The position numbers and the translations under genes are program-made. 64,000 bases of DNA from JAGWBF01 sp963663025 (GTDB lineage: Bacteria; Chloroflexota; Dehalococcoidia; Lucifugimonadales; JAGWBF01), in the NCBI GenBank assembly GCA_963663025.1, contig OY760073.1, forward strand, positions 930,001-994,000. Direction: 5' to 3'. A model generated the notes under the pieces. It searched no databases. It saw nothing but the letters and a program-made list of their open reading frames with translations, and was not told where the DNA came from. Shown here piece by piece: positions 52,137-61,093 of this stretch (the stretch's first letter is position 1; each line of letters opens with the position of its first letter).

Positions 52137-52807
52137 CGGACCAGCCCATGTCCACTCAAGGCCAGGTAAGCACTGCTCCCTTTCGAAGGCGAGGCCCATC
52201 AATAGCGAGAGCGGCGGAGGCTTTCCGCGCCCAAGTTCTGCACATGTCCGCAATGGACCGTTGGAACAGGATTGGCCAGTTTCAGGGCTGGCTACAGCAA
52301 AGCTCTCTGCAGCACCTGACCCTGGAGCAGGCGCAGGTGTTGTACTCCGCCTCCGGTGGCCGTAAAGGGAAGGAGTTCAAGTCCAACTCCCCGGAGGAGG
52401 TGCGGGACTCCATAGACTTCCTGCTGTACGACCCGCTCAGCCTGGACGGGCGCTTCTCCGAGTGCGTAGACCCCGAAGGGGCTTACACGCTGAAAGGATG
52501 CGGGAAGAGCTTCGTGTCATACTTGCTTTGCGTCCGCTATCCTCAGCTCTTTGGCCACTGGTCGTCCTACTCCGACAAGTCTCTTTCTATGCTGGGCACG
52601 GCGCGCCCGAAGGCCCGCAAGATGGCACAAGGCCAGGGCACAACTTATGTGCAGTACCTTGACGTGCTCTGGTCGGTGAGGAAGGCTGCAGGTATGGCAG
52701 ATTTCCCGGAGCTTGACCGGTTCTTGTGGTGGCTGTCAAGGGAGGGGAAAGCGAGAAGCCCGTCCGAGAATGGACGGGACCCGGAATCCAAGATTCATAG
52801 AAATTAG
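52133..52807 (+). CDS. Unknown protein between purD and purE, possible helix-hairpin-helix type
   Basis: The 224-residue soluble, mainly helical protein is not assigned to a family. The centre reads LKGCGKSFVSYLLCVRYPQLFGHWSSY followed by a YVQYLDVLWSVRKAAG helix. The residue spacing matches the unknown protein at 41090-41779 (G...S..L....PQL...W), so the two may share a DNA-binding-like domain. Start ATG 52133, overlapping purD by 4 nt; purE follows 12 nt later. Its position suggests co-expression with purine genes but no metabolic role is evident. Confidence 0.5.
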   Translation: MTDQPMSTQGQVSTAPFRRRGPSIARAAEAFRAQVLHMSAMDRWNRIGQFQGWLQQSSLQHLTLEQAQVLYSASGGRKGKEFKSNSPEEVRDSIDFLLYDPLSLDGRFSECVDPEGAYTLKGCGKSFVSYLLCVRYPQLFGHWSSYSDKSLSMLGTARPKARKMAQGQGTTYVQYLDVLWSVRKAAGMADFPELDRFLWWLSREGKARSPSENGRDPESKIHRN

Positions 52808-52819
52808 GAGGAACCTTCG

Positions 52820-53278
52820 GTGGCATTGGTAAGTGTTGTTATGGGAAGCGCATCCGACGAGGCGGTGGTCGGGCAGTCGGCCGCCGTGCTGGAACAGATG
52901 GGGATCGATTACGAGGTCAAGGTGATGTCAGCCCACCGCACCCCCGAGCAGGTGCGCCAGTACGCCAAGGAGGCGCGAGACAGGGGCACCGAAGTGTTCA
53001 TCGCCGCAGCAGGAGGCTCGGCGGGACTTCCGGGAGTTATAGCATCCTGGACGACGCTGCCGGTGATAGGAGTGCCGCTGGCGAGTAGCGATTTGAACGG
53101 TCTGGATGCCCTCATGGCCATTGCCCAGATGCCCCCGGGTATACCCGTCGCTTGCGTAGCTGTGGGTAGCTGGGGTGCCCGCAATGCCGCCTTCCTGGCA
53201 GCGCAGATTTTGGGCCTCAAGTATGATACGATAAGACAGGCTTATGACCAGTACAGGGACAAACTACAGCAAGGCTAG
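52820..53278 (+). CDS. purE: N5-carboxyaminoimidazole ribonucleotide mutase
   Basis: The 152-residue PurE protein has VVMGSASDEAVV (phosphate-binding), VKVMSAHRTPEQV with the catalytic His, and VFIAAAGGSAGLPGVIAS. VGSWGARNAAFLAAQIL lies near the end. It moves the carboxylate of N5-CAIR to C4 (class I), which would require purK; purK is not in the window. The alternative class II (AIR carboxylase) cannot be excluded. GTG start at 52820 after AGGAGGAA. The next gene overlaps it by about 35 nt. Confidence 0.92.
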   Translation: MALVSVVMGSASDEAVVGQSAAVLEQMGIDYEVKVMSAHRTPEQVRQYAKEARDRGTEVFIAAAGGSAGLPGVIASWTTLPVIGVPLASSDLNGLDALMAIAQMPPGIPVACVAVGSWGARNAAFLAAQILGLKYDTIRQAYDQYRDKLQQG

Positions 53279-54011
53279 CCCCTCATCCGCACGGGCTGCC
53301 AGCAAAGGGCGAACGCCCCAATCGACCAAGCCATTAGTTGTCATCACCGACTTCGATGACACCGTCGCCATCGAAAACGTAGCGGAGCTCATTTTCGAAG
53401 AGCTCTGCACCGACCAGGGATGGCGGGTGCTAAGGCAGCAGTCCCGTGACAAGGTGATCTCCCTCAGGGAATACCAGGAACAGGCCTTCCGCATGACCGG
53501 CGCCAGCCTGGAAGAGATGCAGGCTAAGGTGAGGGAGAAGGCAACCCTGCGTCCCCATTTCAGGGAGCTTTGGGAGTTCACCCAGCAGGCTGGCATCCCC
53601 ATGGCCATCGTCAGCCTTGGAATGGACTTTTACATTGAAGCAATGCTGGGGAGGGAAGGGCTGGAGTGTATTCCCCGTCATTCGGCCTCCGCTGATTTTT
53701 CTAATGGGACAATCTCATACAGCTATCCCTACCCTTGGGATGGCTCCGGTTCATCCAGCTTCGAGGTGTGCAGCCAGTGGGGCACCTGCAAGTGCAGCGT
53801 CCTGAACAGCTATATCCAGAAGGGGTACGCCATCAACTACATAGGAGATGGCAGGTCCGACATGTGCCCAGCGTACATGGCAGACCACATATTTGCCCGC
53901 AGCTATTTGGCTGAGCTTTGCGAGGAGAAAAAGCTGCCCTACACCCCCTTCGATACCTTCATGGATGTGATAGAAAGGCTCAAGGCCAGAGCAGGAGTGG
54001 AAGCTTCGTGA
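53244..54011 (+). CDS. HAD-superfamily phosphatase (MtnX/SerB-like, subclass IB)
   Basis: The 255-residue protein has motif I VVITDFDDTVAIENV (Asp nucleophile and Asp two residues on), a helical cap containing ASLEEMQAKVREK, motif II PMAIVSLGMDFY, and motif IV YIGDGRSDMCPA. This is the MtnX/phosphoserine-phosphatase group. Its place inside the purine genes is unexplained; it may hydrolyse a nucleotide or a by-product. The start overlaps purE by about 35 nt; the first ~25 residues (Ser/Ala-rich) may not be translated. It overlaps purB by GTGA. Confidence 0.8.
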   Translation: MTSTGTNYSKASPSSARAASKGRTPQSTKPLVVITDFDDTVAIENVAELIFEELCTDQGWRVLRQQSRDKVISLREYQEQAFRMTGASLEEMQAKVREKATLRPHFRELWEFTQQAGIPMAIVSLGMDFYIEAMLGREGLECIPRHSASADFSNGTISYSYPYPWDGSGSSSFEVCSQWGTCKCSVLNSYIQKGYAINYIGDGRSDMCPAYMADHIFARSYLAELCEEKKLPYTPFDTFMDVIERLKARAGVEAS

Positions 54012-55330
54012 TCGATCGATACTCCCGTCCTGCGATGAAGCTGGTCTGGTCCGATGAGAATAAGTACGCCAAGTGGCTTGCCGTAGAGTTGGCGGTGTGC
54101 GAAGCATGGACCGAGGAAGGCACCATTCCCGACGAAGATATGCGGAAGCTGAGAAACGCCCGCTTCGACGCCGCTCGGATGGACGAGGTGTTCCAAAGGA
54201 CTCGCCACGATGTAACGGCGTTCCTGCGCTCCATCACCGACAACCTGGGGGAGGAAGGACGCTGGATTCACTTGGGGCTTACCTCCAGTGACGTGATGGA
54301 TACAGCTTTGAGCTTGCAGATGGTTGAAGCGGCGGACCTGCTTATCCAGGAAGCAAAGGGGCTCAGAGACACCCTGGAGGGGATGGCCCGGACATATAAG
54401 GACACCCCGATGATGGGCCGCACCCACGGCATCCACGGCGAACCGATCACCTTCGGCCTCAAGCTGGCTCTGTGGTGGGACGAGATCCGTCGCAACGTCG
54501 AGCGCCTGGAGCAGGCCAAGCTTAACATCAGCGTCGGCAAGATATCGGGGGCTGTCGGCACCCATGCGACGGTGCCCCCTGGCATCGAGACCAGGGTCTG
54601 CGAGCGGTTGGGTCTGGGGGTGGCCCCCGTTTCCAGCCAGATCATCCAGCGGGACCGGCATGCTCACTTCCTGTCGGCCCTCGCCATAACGGCCGCATCC
54701 CTGGAGAAGTTCGCTACTGAGATCAGGTCCCTCCAGCGCACAGAAGTGCGGGAAGTCGAGGAGCCTTTTGGCGAAGGCCAGACAGGCTCCTCCGCTATGC
54801 CTCACAAGCGCAACCCAGAGCTGTCCGAGAGGGTGTGCGGCTTGTCCCGCCTGATACGGGGACACTTGGTGACGGCATTGGAGAATGTTGCCCTGTGGCA
54901 TGAGCGGGACATCAGCCACTCCTCGGCTGAGCGTCTGATCCTGCCCGATTCATGCCTGGCCTTGGACTACATCCTGGCGCTGTTCAACCAGGTTATGCAG
55001 GGCCTGCGTGTGTACCCGGACCGGATGTGGCAGAACATGGAGAGCACCCGCGGTGTTCTGTTCAGCCAGAGGGTGCTGCTATCCCTAGTAGAGAAGGGGC
55101 TGGCTAGGGACAAGGCCTACCACCTTGTCCAGGCCAACGCTATGCGAAGCTGGGATGAAGGCTACGATTTTCGCGACCTAACTAGAAAGGACGCCGCCAT
55201 CCAGTCATACATCTCCGGTGACGAGATGGACGATCTGTTCGATTACAGCTACTACCTGCGATACGTGGATGAGACCTTCGAGCGGGTGGGGCTTCAGACG
55301 CCAGCAGTAATGGATGCAACAACAAGATGA
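54008..55330 (+). CDS. purB: Adenylosuccinate lyase
   Basis: The 440-residue fumarase/aspartase-superfamily lyase acts at two purine steps: it cleaves SAICAR and adenylosuccinate. It shows YSRPAMKLVWSDENK, WIHLGLTSSDVMDTALS, MMGRTHGIHGEPITFG (His), and the signature GSSAMPHKRNPELSE. The GTG start at 54008 overlaps the preceding stop by 4 nt; the 30-codon extension into the upstream gene is rejected. It ends PAVMDATTR. Confidence 0.96.
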   Translation: MIDRYSRPAMKLVWSDENKYAKWLAVELAVCEAWTEEGTIPDEDMRKLRNARFDAARMDEVFQRTRHDVTAFLRSITDNLGEEGRWIHLGLTSSDVMDTALSLQMVEAADLLIQEAKGLRDTLEGMARTYKDTPMMGRTHGIHGEPITFGLKLALWWDEIRRNVERLEQAKLNISVGKISGAVGTHATVPPGIETRVCERLGLGVAPVSSQIIQRDRHAHFLSALAITAASLEKFATEIRSLQRTEVREVEEPFGEGQTGSSAMPHKRNPELSERVCGLSRLIRGHLVTALENVALWHERDISHSSAERLILPDSCLALDYILALFNQVMQGLRVYPDRMWQNMESTRGVLFSQRVLLSLVEKGLARDKAYHLVQANAMRSWDEGYDFRDLTRKDAAIQSYISGDEMDDLFDYSYYLRYVDETFERVGLQTPAVMDATTR

Positions 55331-55343
55331 GGTGGGGAAGCGA

Positions 55344-56264
55344 ATGGCGACAGGTATAACTCGGGACATGCTCTATCAAGGGAAGGTGCGGGACGTCTAC
55401 AACCTGCCCGGTACCGTGCTCGGTACGGGACAGAAGGATGCGCTGCTCTTTGTGGCGTCGGACAGAATATCGGCCTTCGATGTGGTGCTGCCAACGCTGA
55501 TTCCCGACAAGGGAAAGGTGCTGAACCAGATCTCGGCCTTCTGGTTCGACAAGACCCAGCACATCCTGCCCAACCACATGCTACAGGTGGTGGAGCCGGG
55601 CTGGCTGTCGGATATCGAAGATGAAACCACTTCGTCGGAGCTGGCCTCCTTCACCCACCGGGGCATGGTGGTCAAGCGGGCGGAGCGCATCGACATCGAG
55701 TGCATCGTCCGGGGCTATCTGGCAGGCTCGGCTTGGAGCGAGTACAAGGCCAGCGGGACCGTATGGGGCCAGAGTTTCCCTGCGGGGATGAAGGAAGGCC
55801 AGCTTCTGGAGAGACCCCTGTTCACGCCAACGACCAAGGCGGAAGAGGGACACGACGAAAGCATGACCAACCAACAGGTCGTTGATATGGTCGGTCAGGA
55901 CCTGGCCCAACGCCTGGAAGAAGTGAGCATTGCCCTCTTCTCTTTCGCCCACGAGTATGCCAGGGAGCGGGGCATCATCCTGGCGGACACCAAGATGGAA
56001 TTCGGCCTGCTGGACGGGGAGCTTATCCTGATCGACGAGCTGTTCACCCCCGATTCCAGCCGGTTCTGGGATGCATCGGCCTATGAGCCGGGTCAGTCCC
56101 AGCCCAACTACGACAAGCAATTTGTCAGGGACTGGCTCATCGACCAGGGCTGGGACCGGGAGCCTCCTGCGCCCGAGCTGCCCGACGAAGTCGTCAGGCT
56201 AACCCAGGAGCGCTACTTTGAGGCCTACCAGCGCTTAACGGGCACGGGCTTGTACGATAACTGA
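55344..56264 (+). CDS. purC: SAICAR synthetase
   Basis: About 306 residues. It ligates aspartate to CAIR. It shows LYQGKVRDVYNLPG, LLFVASDRISAFDVVLP, IPDKGKVLNQISAFWF, VVKRAERIDIECIVRGYLAGSAW and LIDELFTPDSSRFW. It belongs to the longer, ~300-residue PurC type rather than the 237-residue E. coli type. The ATG at 55344 follows GAGGTGGGG; an in-frame start 10 codons earlier overlaps purB. Confidence 0.95.
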   Translation: MATGITRDMLYQGKVRDVYNLPGTVLGTGQKDALLFVASDRISAFDVVLPTLIPDKGKVLNQISAFWFDKTQHILPNHMLQVVEPGWLSDIEDETTSSELASFTHRGMVVKRAERIDIECIVRGYLAGSAWSEYKASGTVWGQSFPAGMKEGQLLERPLFTPTTKAEEGHDESMTNQQVVDMVGQDLAQRLEEVSIALFSFAHEYARERGIILADTKMEFGLLDGELILIDELFTPDSSRFWDASAYEPGQSQPNYDKQFVRDWLIDQGWDREPPAPELPDEVVRLTQERYFEAYQRLTGTGLYDN

Positions 56265-56284
56265 TGATTACCAGGAGCATTTAA

Positions 56285-56995
56285 TTGCCGCAAAGCAACC
56301 AAAGAAGGGGTGGAAGAAGACGCTCGGGGCGGGGTATCCGTGGTGGATCGCCGGGACGCCGGGGCGGAGGCGGGACTGTCCAAACGTCGGGAGGACGCAA
56401 TCGCTTTGGTAGGCGCCTCACCCGGTGGGTCGTAGTTGGCGTCGTCGCGGTAGTTGCCATCCTCATCATCTTTAGCTTTGCAATCACCGCCATAGATCCC
56501 GGCGGCACCCTTGGAAATGACTCAGGAGGGACGGGAGAAAGGGTAGGGGAATTCCACGAGAGCATCGGGAATGAACACATCCCCAGGTTCGAGAGCTATA
56601 CAAACTACAACACTACCCCGCCCACATCCGGGCCCCATTGGGATGTGATGAGCAATCCCCGCGTGCCCGTGGACTGCGGGTTCTATGACCAGCAACTGCG
56701 TAATGAGCGCACGGTGCACAACCTAGAGCACGGCCACATAGTGATCAGCTACAACATCAGTGATGAAGATAAGAGAGAGGCTCTCTTCAATGCTGTCCGT
56801 GACCTTCCCGGTTGGTCCAGGTACGTCGTGGTGCAGCCCTACGCTCAGTTGCCCGAGGGCGAGATAGTCATGACAGGCTGGGAGTACCTGCAGCGCTTTA
56901 GCGAGGTGGACCTTGAAGGCATGCAGGAGTTCTACGACGCCCGACGGGGACATGGCCTTGAAGGACCTGCCGGGCTGGGCATACCTTGTCTATAG
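56285..56995 (+). CDS. DUF3105 membrane-anchored protein
   Basis: The 236-residue protein has a basic Arg/Gly-rich cytoplasmic tail (residues 1-45), one membrane helix (WVVVGVVAVVAILIIF) and an extracellular DUF3105 domain. The domain shows YNTTPPTSGPHWD, VPVDCGFYDQQL, RTVHNLEHGHIVISYN and a C-terminal RRGHGLEGPAG. The DUF3105 function is unknown; the conserved His and Cys residues suggest metal or redox chemistry. TTG start at 56285 after AGGAG. It sits between purC and purS, 14 nt from purS. Confidence 0.85.
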   Translation: MPQSNQRRGGRRRSGRGIRGGSPGRRGGGGTVQTSGGRNRFGRRLTRWVVVGVVAVVAILIIFSFAITAIDPGGTLGNDSGGTGERVGEFHESIGNEHIPRFESYTNYNTTPPTSGPHWDVMSNPRVPVDCGFYDQQLRNERTVHNLEHGHIVISYNISDEDKREALFNAVRDLPGWSRYVVVQPYAQLPEGEIVMTGWEYLQRFSEVDLEGMQEFYDARRGHGLEGPAGLGIPCL

Positions 56996-57009
56996 CCCGG
57001 ACAGAATGA

Positions 57010-57261
57010 ATGTACCTGGCCAAGGTGCACGTAACCCTCAAGCCCACGGTCAGCGACCCCCAAGGTCAGACTGTCCTGGGAGGCCTGAAGATGCTAGGGT
57101 TCGACTCGGTGCAGTCCGTGCGAATGGGCAAGTACCTTGAGATGCAGTTGGATACTGACAGCCAGGAGGCAGCCCAGGAGCAGGTCAGCCAGATGTGCAG
57201 CCGACTGCTGGCAAACATGGTCATCGAGGAGTTCAGCTTCGAGCTGGAGGAGACTGACTAG
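57010..57261 (+). CDS. purS: Phosphoribosylformylglycinamidine synthase subunit PurS
   Basis: The 83-residue small alpha/beta protein has YLAKVHVTLKPTVSDPQGQTV, LGFDSVQSVRMGKYLEM and a C-terminal MVIEEFSFELEE. PurS bridges the PurQ glutaminase and PurL synthase. In this window it is the last gene of the purine run and purQ and purL do not follow; the his genes converge 8 nt later. Confidence 0.92.
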   Translation: MYLAKVHVTLKPTVSDPQGQTVLGGLKMLGFDSVQSVRMGKYLEMQLDTDSQEAAQEQVSQMCSRLLANMVIEEFSFELEETD

Positions 57262-57269
57262 CTCCGGGT

Positions 57270-57869
57270 CTAGCCGTCGATGGTTCCCTTGGTGCTGGGC
57301 ACCTGTCCCGGCGCCCTGGGGTCCAGTTCCACAGCGTCCCGCAGCGCCCTCGCCAGTGCCTTGAACAACCCTTCAGCCTTGTGGTGCCCGTTGAGCCCAG
57401 TCAGGATCCTGGCATGCAAGTTCATCTTCGCCTCGATGGCGAAGCTCTCCAGCAGGTGCCTCACCAGGTCTCCGGGAAGGGTTTCCACCATCTCTCCGGA
57501 CAGTCCGATATCCAGGCAGGCGTAGCTCCGCCCGCTTAGGTCAACGGCCACCATAGCCAGGGTCTCGTCCAGGGGCACCAGGGCATGGCCCATCCTGCGG
57601 ATGCCTGTGCCGTCGCCCAGCGCCTCGCGCAGGCCCCGGCCCAGGGTGATGCCGGTGTCCTCAACCAGGTGATGCCAGCCTGTCTCCAGGTCTCCCTCAG
57701 CCTGAAGACTGATGTCTATCAGGCTGTGGCGTGACAGCTGGGACACCAGGTGGTCCAGCATGCCGTTGCCCGTTGTTACGTCATATGCGCCCTGGCCATC
57801 CAGGTCTATGGTCAGACGGCAGTGGGTCTCCCTGGTCTGACGGTCGATGATTGCTGTACGGGATGCCAT
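57270..57869 (-). CDS. hisB: Imidazoleglycerol-phosphate dehydratase
   Basis: The 199-residue dehydratase performs step 6 of histidine synthesis. It has the duplicated metal-binding repeats: GNGMLDHLVSQLSRHS with GWHHLVEDTGITLG, and then LVRHLLESFAIEAKMNLH with GLNGHHKAEGLFKALARAL. It is the monofunctional type without the HAD phosphatase domain. It is the last of the minus-strand his genes present, 42 nt after hisC. hisH, hisA, hisF and hisI/E are not in the window. Confidence 0.94.
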   Translation of the reverse strand: MASRTAIIDRQTRETHCRLTIDLDGQGAYDVTTGNGMLDHLVSQLSRHSLIDISLQAEGDLETGWHHLVEDTGITLGRGLREALGDGTGIRRMGHALVPLDETLAMVAVDLSGRSYACLDIGLSGEMVETLPGDLVRHLLESFAIEAKMNLHARILTGLNGHHKAEGLFKALARALRDAVELDPRAPGQVPSTKGTIDG

Positions 57870-57911
57870 GGTAGTGCTCCTAGCGGTATCGGAAAGCCGG
57901 AAGTACCGGCT

Positions 57912-59000
57912 TTAGACCATATCCTTCGTTATGTCTGTCAGGGCGGCAACCAGGGCATCGGTCTCGTGGGGCAGACCGACGCTGATCCTGGCGTGGTCCT
58001 TCATGCGCTCGTTGGAGAAGTAACGGACGAATATGCCCCGCATAGCCAGCCCGTTGACCACATCCTGTCCCCTTCCCTGGGGGAAGCGGCACAGGATGAA
58101 ATTTGCGTCGGATGGCCAGACGGTAAGGCCCGGGACCTGCTCTAACAGCGAGTACATCCTATCTCGCTCGTTGATTATGGTCCTCACCCGCTCCAATAAG
58201 GGTTCCAGGTTCTCCAGCGACGCCAGCAAGGCGACCTCCGCCGCCAGGTTGACGTTGTACGGGGGCTTGACCGCCATCATTATCTTGGCCATGTCTGGGT
58301 CCATGACCCCCAGGCCTATTCGCAAACCGGCCAGTCCCGCCCACTTGCTGAAGGTCCGAAGCACCACCAGGTTGGGATGGTCCTTGACCATCGGCATCAC
58401 TGTCTTGCCGCAGAACTCGTAATAGGTCTCGTCCACAACGACCATGATGCCTGTCTTCAGCAGCTCTTCTATCTGCCAGTCCGGTGTGGAGTTGCCGGTG
58501 GGATTGTTGGGCGACGCGATAAGGATAGCCTTGGTCTCTGAATCGATGGCTAGGCGCGTCGATTCCAGGTCTATATCGAAGGACTCATTGCGAGGTACCA
58601 CTACAACGTTGCCGCCGCATATCCGGGCGCAGATGGCGTACATACCGAAGGTAGGGTCGGGCTCTATCATCTTCTCGCCGGGTCCAATGACCATGCGAAG
58701 GGTCAGGTCTATCAGCTCGTCGCTTCCGTTGCCGGCGATGATGTATTCCGGCTCAATACCCAGATAGCCCGATAGGGCATCCCTCAGGGCGCGCTGCTCG
58801 GGGTCGGGGTAGCGGTTGTAGTCCTTGAAGTTGCCAAGGGCTTGGCTGACCGCTGGAGAAGGTCCGTAGGGGTTCTCGTTGCCGTTGAGGCGGATGACCT
58901 TGTCAGCCGGTATCCCTGCCTTCTGGGCCAGTACCTCGCTGGGGTCCACCCCTTCGTACATCTTGAGGTTTCGGATGTGGGGCTGCAGCGGATCAAGCAT
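57912..59000 (-). CDS. hisC: Histidinol-phosphate aminotransferase
   Basis: The 362-residue PLP aminotransferase shows VIRLNGNENPYGPSPAV, NRYPDPEQRALRDAL, IIAGNGSDELIDL, IASPNNPTG and VVDETYYEFCG. The PLP lysine is in VLRTFSKWAGLAGLRIG, and the C-terminal RISVGLPHE. Start ATG 59000 overlaps the hisD stop by 8 nt. Step 7 of the pathway; it uses glutamate as amino donor. Confidence 0.94.
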   Translation of the reverse strand: MLDPLQPHIRNLKMYEGVDPSEVLAQKAGIPADKVIRLNGNENPYGPSPAVSQALGNFKDYNRYPDPEQRALRDALSGYLGIEPEYIIAGNGSDELIDLTLRMVIGPGEKMIEPDPTFGMYAICARICGGNVVVVPRNESFDIDLESTRLAIDSETKAILIASPNNPTGNSTPDWQIEELLKTGIMVVVDETYYEFCGKTVMPMVKDHPNLVVLRTFSKWAGLAGLRIGLGVMDPDMAKIMMAVKPPYNVNLAAEVALLASLENLEPLLERVRTIINERDRMYSLLEQVPGLTVWPSDANFILCRFPQGRGQDVVNGLAMRGIFVRYFSNERMKDHARISVGLPHETDALVAALTDITKDMV

Positions 59001-60339
59001 CGCTAATCCCCGCCAGTCCCTCCAGCCTGACCTCGACGGCCCGGGCGTGACCCGTCAGCCCTTCGGCTTTGGCGATCTGGGAGGCTGCCTCTGCCAGGGG
59101 TGGGTACGCCTCGGGCTTGAGTCCAACCACGGGCATGGTCTTCAAGAAGTGATGAATGCTAAGGGCCGAGTTGAACCTGGCGGTTCCGCCCGTCGGCATC
59201 ACATGGCTGGGGCCTGCTACATAGTCGCCCATGACCTCTGGGGAGTACTCTCCCAGGAACACCCCGCCGGCATGCCTGACCTTGGCAGCCCATGCCCATG
59301 CATCCTTGACCATCAGGCAAAGGTGCTCGGGCGCGATGGCGTTGGCCAGCTCGACGGCCTCGTCCAGGTCGTCCATGAGGAACACCTTTCCCTGGGACTG
59401 GATGGAAGCCCCAGCGGTGTCGCCCCGGTCGAGGGTGGCGAGCTGCTTGTCCAGCTCGACCTCGATGTCGGACACCAGGTTGCGGGACGTGGTCACCAGT
59501 ATGGGGCATGCAAGGGGGTCATGTTCGGCCTGGGCCAGCAGATCCGCCGCGCAGTAGACGGGGTTGGCGGTCTCGTCGGCGACGACTATCGTCTCGGTGG
59601 GCCCGTATATCCCGTCGATATCGACCTCACCGAACACCAGCCTCTTTGCTATGGTTACGAAGATGTTGCCGGGACCGCATATCTTGTCAACCTTGGGAAT
59701 CGTCTCGGTGCCGTAGGCCATGGCGCCGATGGCTTGCGCGCCGCCCACGCAGAACACCTGATCCACGCCAGCCAGGTGGGCGGCAGCCATGACGGCAGGG
59801 GCAGGATACGCCCCACCCCGGGCAGGAGATGTAAGGACGATTTCTTTCACGCCGGCGACCCTGGCGGGTATGGCCGTCATCAGCACTGTGGAGGGGTAGG
59901 CTGCCGTACCGCCGGGCACGTATATACCAATCCTCTCCAGGGGAACGACCAGCTCACCGAGTCCAGAGGGCAAGTCCAGCCAGCTCTGGCGCATCGTAGG
60001 GCGGTGAAACTCCTCTACTCGCTGGGCTGCCAGCTCCAAGGCATCCCTCAAGGAGTCGGGAAGGTTGTTCCAGGCCGCGGACAACTCTTCTTTGGGCACC
60101 TTGATGACATCCAGGTCCACGCCATCCAGGGCCTTGGTGTACCTGCGCAGAGCATCGTCGCCCTGGGAGCGCACATCCTGAAGAATGCGGGTTACCGACT
60201 CGGAAACCGAGAGCCTCTCCCCAAAAACTTCGAAGGTCTTCTGAGAGACCCCCTCGGGCAGGGACGATACATCCAGGGGGTCGACCCTCTTGAAGGAGTC
60301 TTTAGAAGCTTCCGCCCCCCTAACTATTTGCAGGTTCAC
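58993..60339 (-). CDS. hisD: Histidinol dehydrogenase
   Basis: The 448-residue zinc-dependent NAD enzyme oxidises histidinol to histidine. It shows LERIGIYVPGGTAAYPS, GGAQAIGAMAYGTET, KICGPGNIFVTIAKRLVFG, IDGIYGPTETIV, LLAQAEHDPLACPIL and ALSIHHFLKTM. The GTG start at 60339 lies 19 nt inside the preceding PLC-like gene, so the two are coupled. Full length for the family. Confidence 0.96.
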   Translation of the reverse strand: MNLQIVRGAEASKDSFKRVDPLDVSSLPEGVSQKTFEVFGERLSVSESVTRILQDVRSQGDDALRRYTKALDGVDLDVIKVPKEELSAAWNNLPDSLRDALELAAQRVEEFHRPTMRQSWLDLPSGLGELVVPLERIGIYVPGGTAAYPSTVLMTAIPARVAGVKEIVLTSPARGGAYPAPAVMAAAHLAGVDQVFCVGGAQAIGAMAYGTETIPKVDKICGPGNIFVTIAKRLVFGEVDIDGIYGPTETIVVADETANPVYCAADLLAQAEHDPLACPILVTTSRNLVSDIEVELDKQLATLDRGDTAGASIQSQGKVFLMDDLDEAVELANAIAPEHLCLMVKDAWAWAAKVRHAGGVFLGEYSPEVMGDYVAGPSHVMPTGGTARFNSALSIHHFLKTMPVVGLKPEAYPPLAEAASQIAKAEGLTGHARAVEVRLEGLAGISDA

Positions 60340-61093
60340 CCAAGTACTCCTTGACCATTCGAACGGATTCGGCTATCGCCTTGTCGCGATAGGTTGCTAT
60401 CTTGTCTTTGGGCACCAGGCCGTACACTTCTTCCAGGCTATCGGGCATGCTGAGGAGGAAGTCCTCGGCGATCCTGGAGGCATCGGCGTCGTCCCTGTAC
60501 ATCCGGCGGGTGGCAAACCTGAGGCGCTCCCAGGTGAAGTCCCAGGTCGTGAACTTGACGACCCATTCCCGCCACTGGGCTAACTGCTCACCATCCAGGA
60601 ATCCTATGGCCACATCCTTTTCGGAGCCCTGAAGGTGTTGGCGAATCTCCTCGCGGTCCCCCATGTCGTCCATGGCAACCCGGTCCATATCCAGCTGCAG
60701 GGCCCTGTCCCAGATGTTGGCCTGCATCCTCTCCAGCTCTATCGAACGTCCGCCAAAGTACTGCTGGTAGATGTCCATTATCCAGGTCTCATCGGCGGCC
60801 AGGTGGGACAGATAACCGGCCAGGAAAGCTGCGGTTGCAGGTCCCAGCTTGGACTTGTCGGCAAGCTCGGGATGCGATCCGAACAGGCCCTCGGCGCCCG
60901 CGCCAATTTTCTTTGTCGCCAGGGGGGCGAAGTGGGTGTCCTCTCGCTTGCCTTTGGTCATGGCCCTGATGTCGGGGGTCGTGGATCCCAGCAGAAAGCA
61001 GCCCAGGTATGAGTCTATGTCCGGGTCTTCCATCTGCTCACGTACTTTGAGGGCCATGTCCAGGTGTACCGGCAGGTTGGGCACTTCAGTCAT
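60320..61093 (-). CDS. Zinc-dependent phospholipase C-like protein, unknown role in the his cluster
   Basis: The 257-residue helical protein is distantly like the zinc-dependent phospholipase C/S1-P1-like group (PF00882-type). It shows PVHLDMALKVRE, SYLGCFLLGSTTPDIR, DTHFAPL, and AAFLAGYLSHLAADETWIMD. These His and Asp residues have the spacing expected for metal ligands. There is no signal peptide, so it is cytoplasmic and its substrate is open. Start ATG 61093, overlapping hisG by 8 nt; a longer start lies inside hisG. It occupies the spot between hisG and hisD, where no PLC-like gene would be expected. Confidence 0.65.
   Translation of the reverse strand: MTEVPNLPVHLDMALKVREQMEDPDIDSYLGCFLLGSTTPDIRAMTKGKREDTHFAPLATKKIGAGAEGLFGSHPELADKSKLGPATAAFLAGYLSHLAADETWIMDIYQQYFGGRSIELERMQANIWDRALQLDMDRVAMDDMGDREEIRQHLQGSEKDVAIGFLDGEQLAQWREWVVKFTTWDFTWERLRFATRRMYRDDADASRIAEDFLLSMPDSLEEVYGLVPKDKIATYRDKAIAESVRMVKEYLGEPANS

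Noticed and set aside
58879..60354. Long plus-strand open frame opposite hisD and hisC
   Set aside because: It is a GC-rich antisense shadow of real his genes; the translation shows no family motifs. Likewise for the frames opposite the NHL gene (24438-25457) and others.
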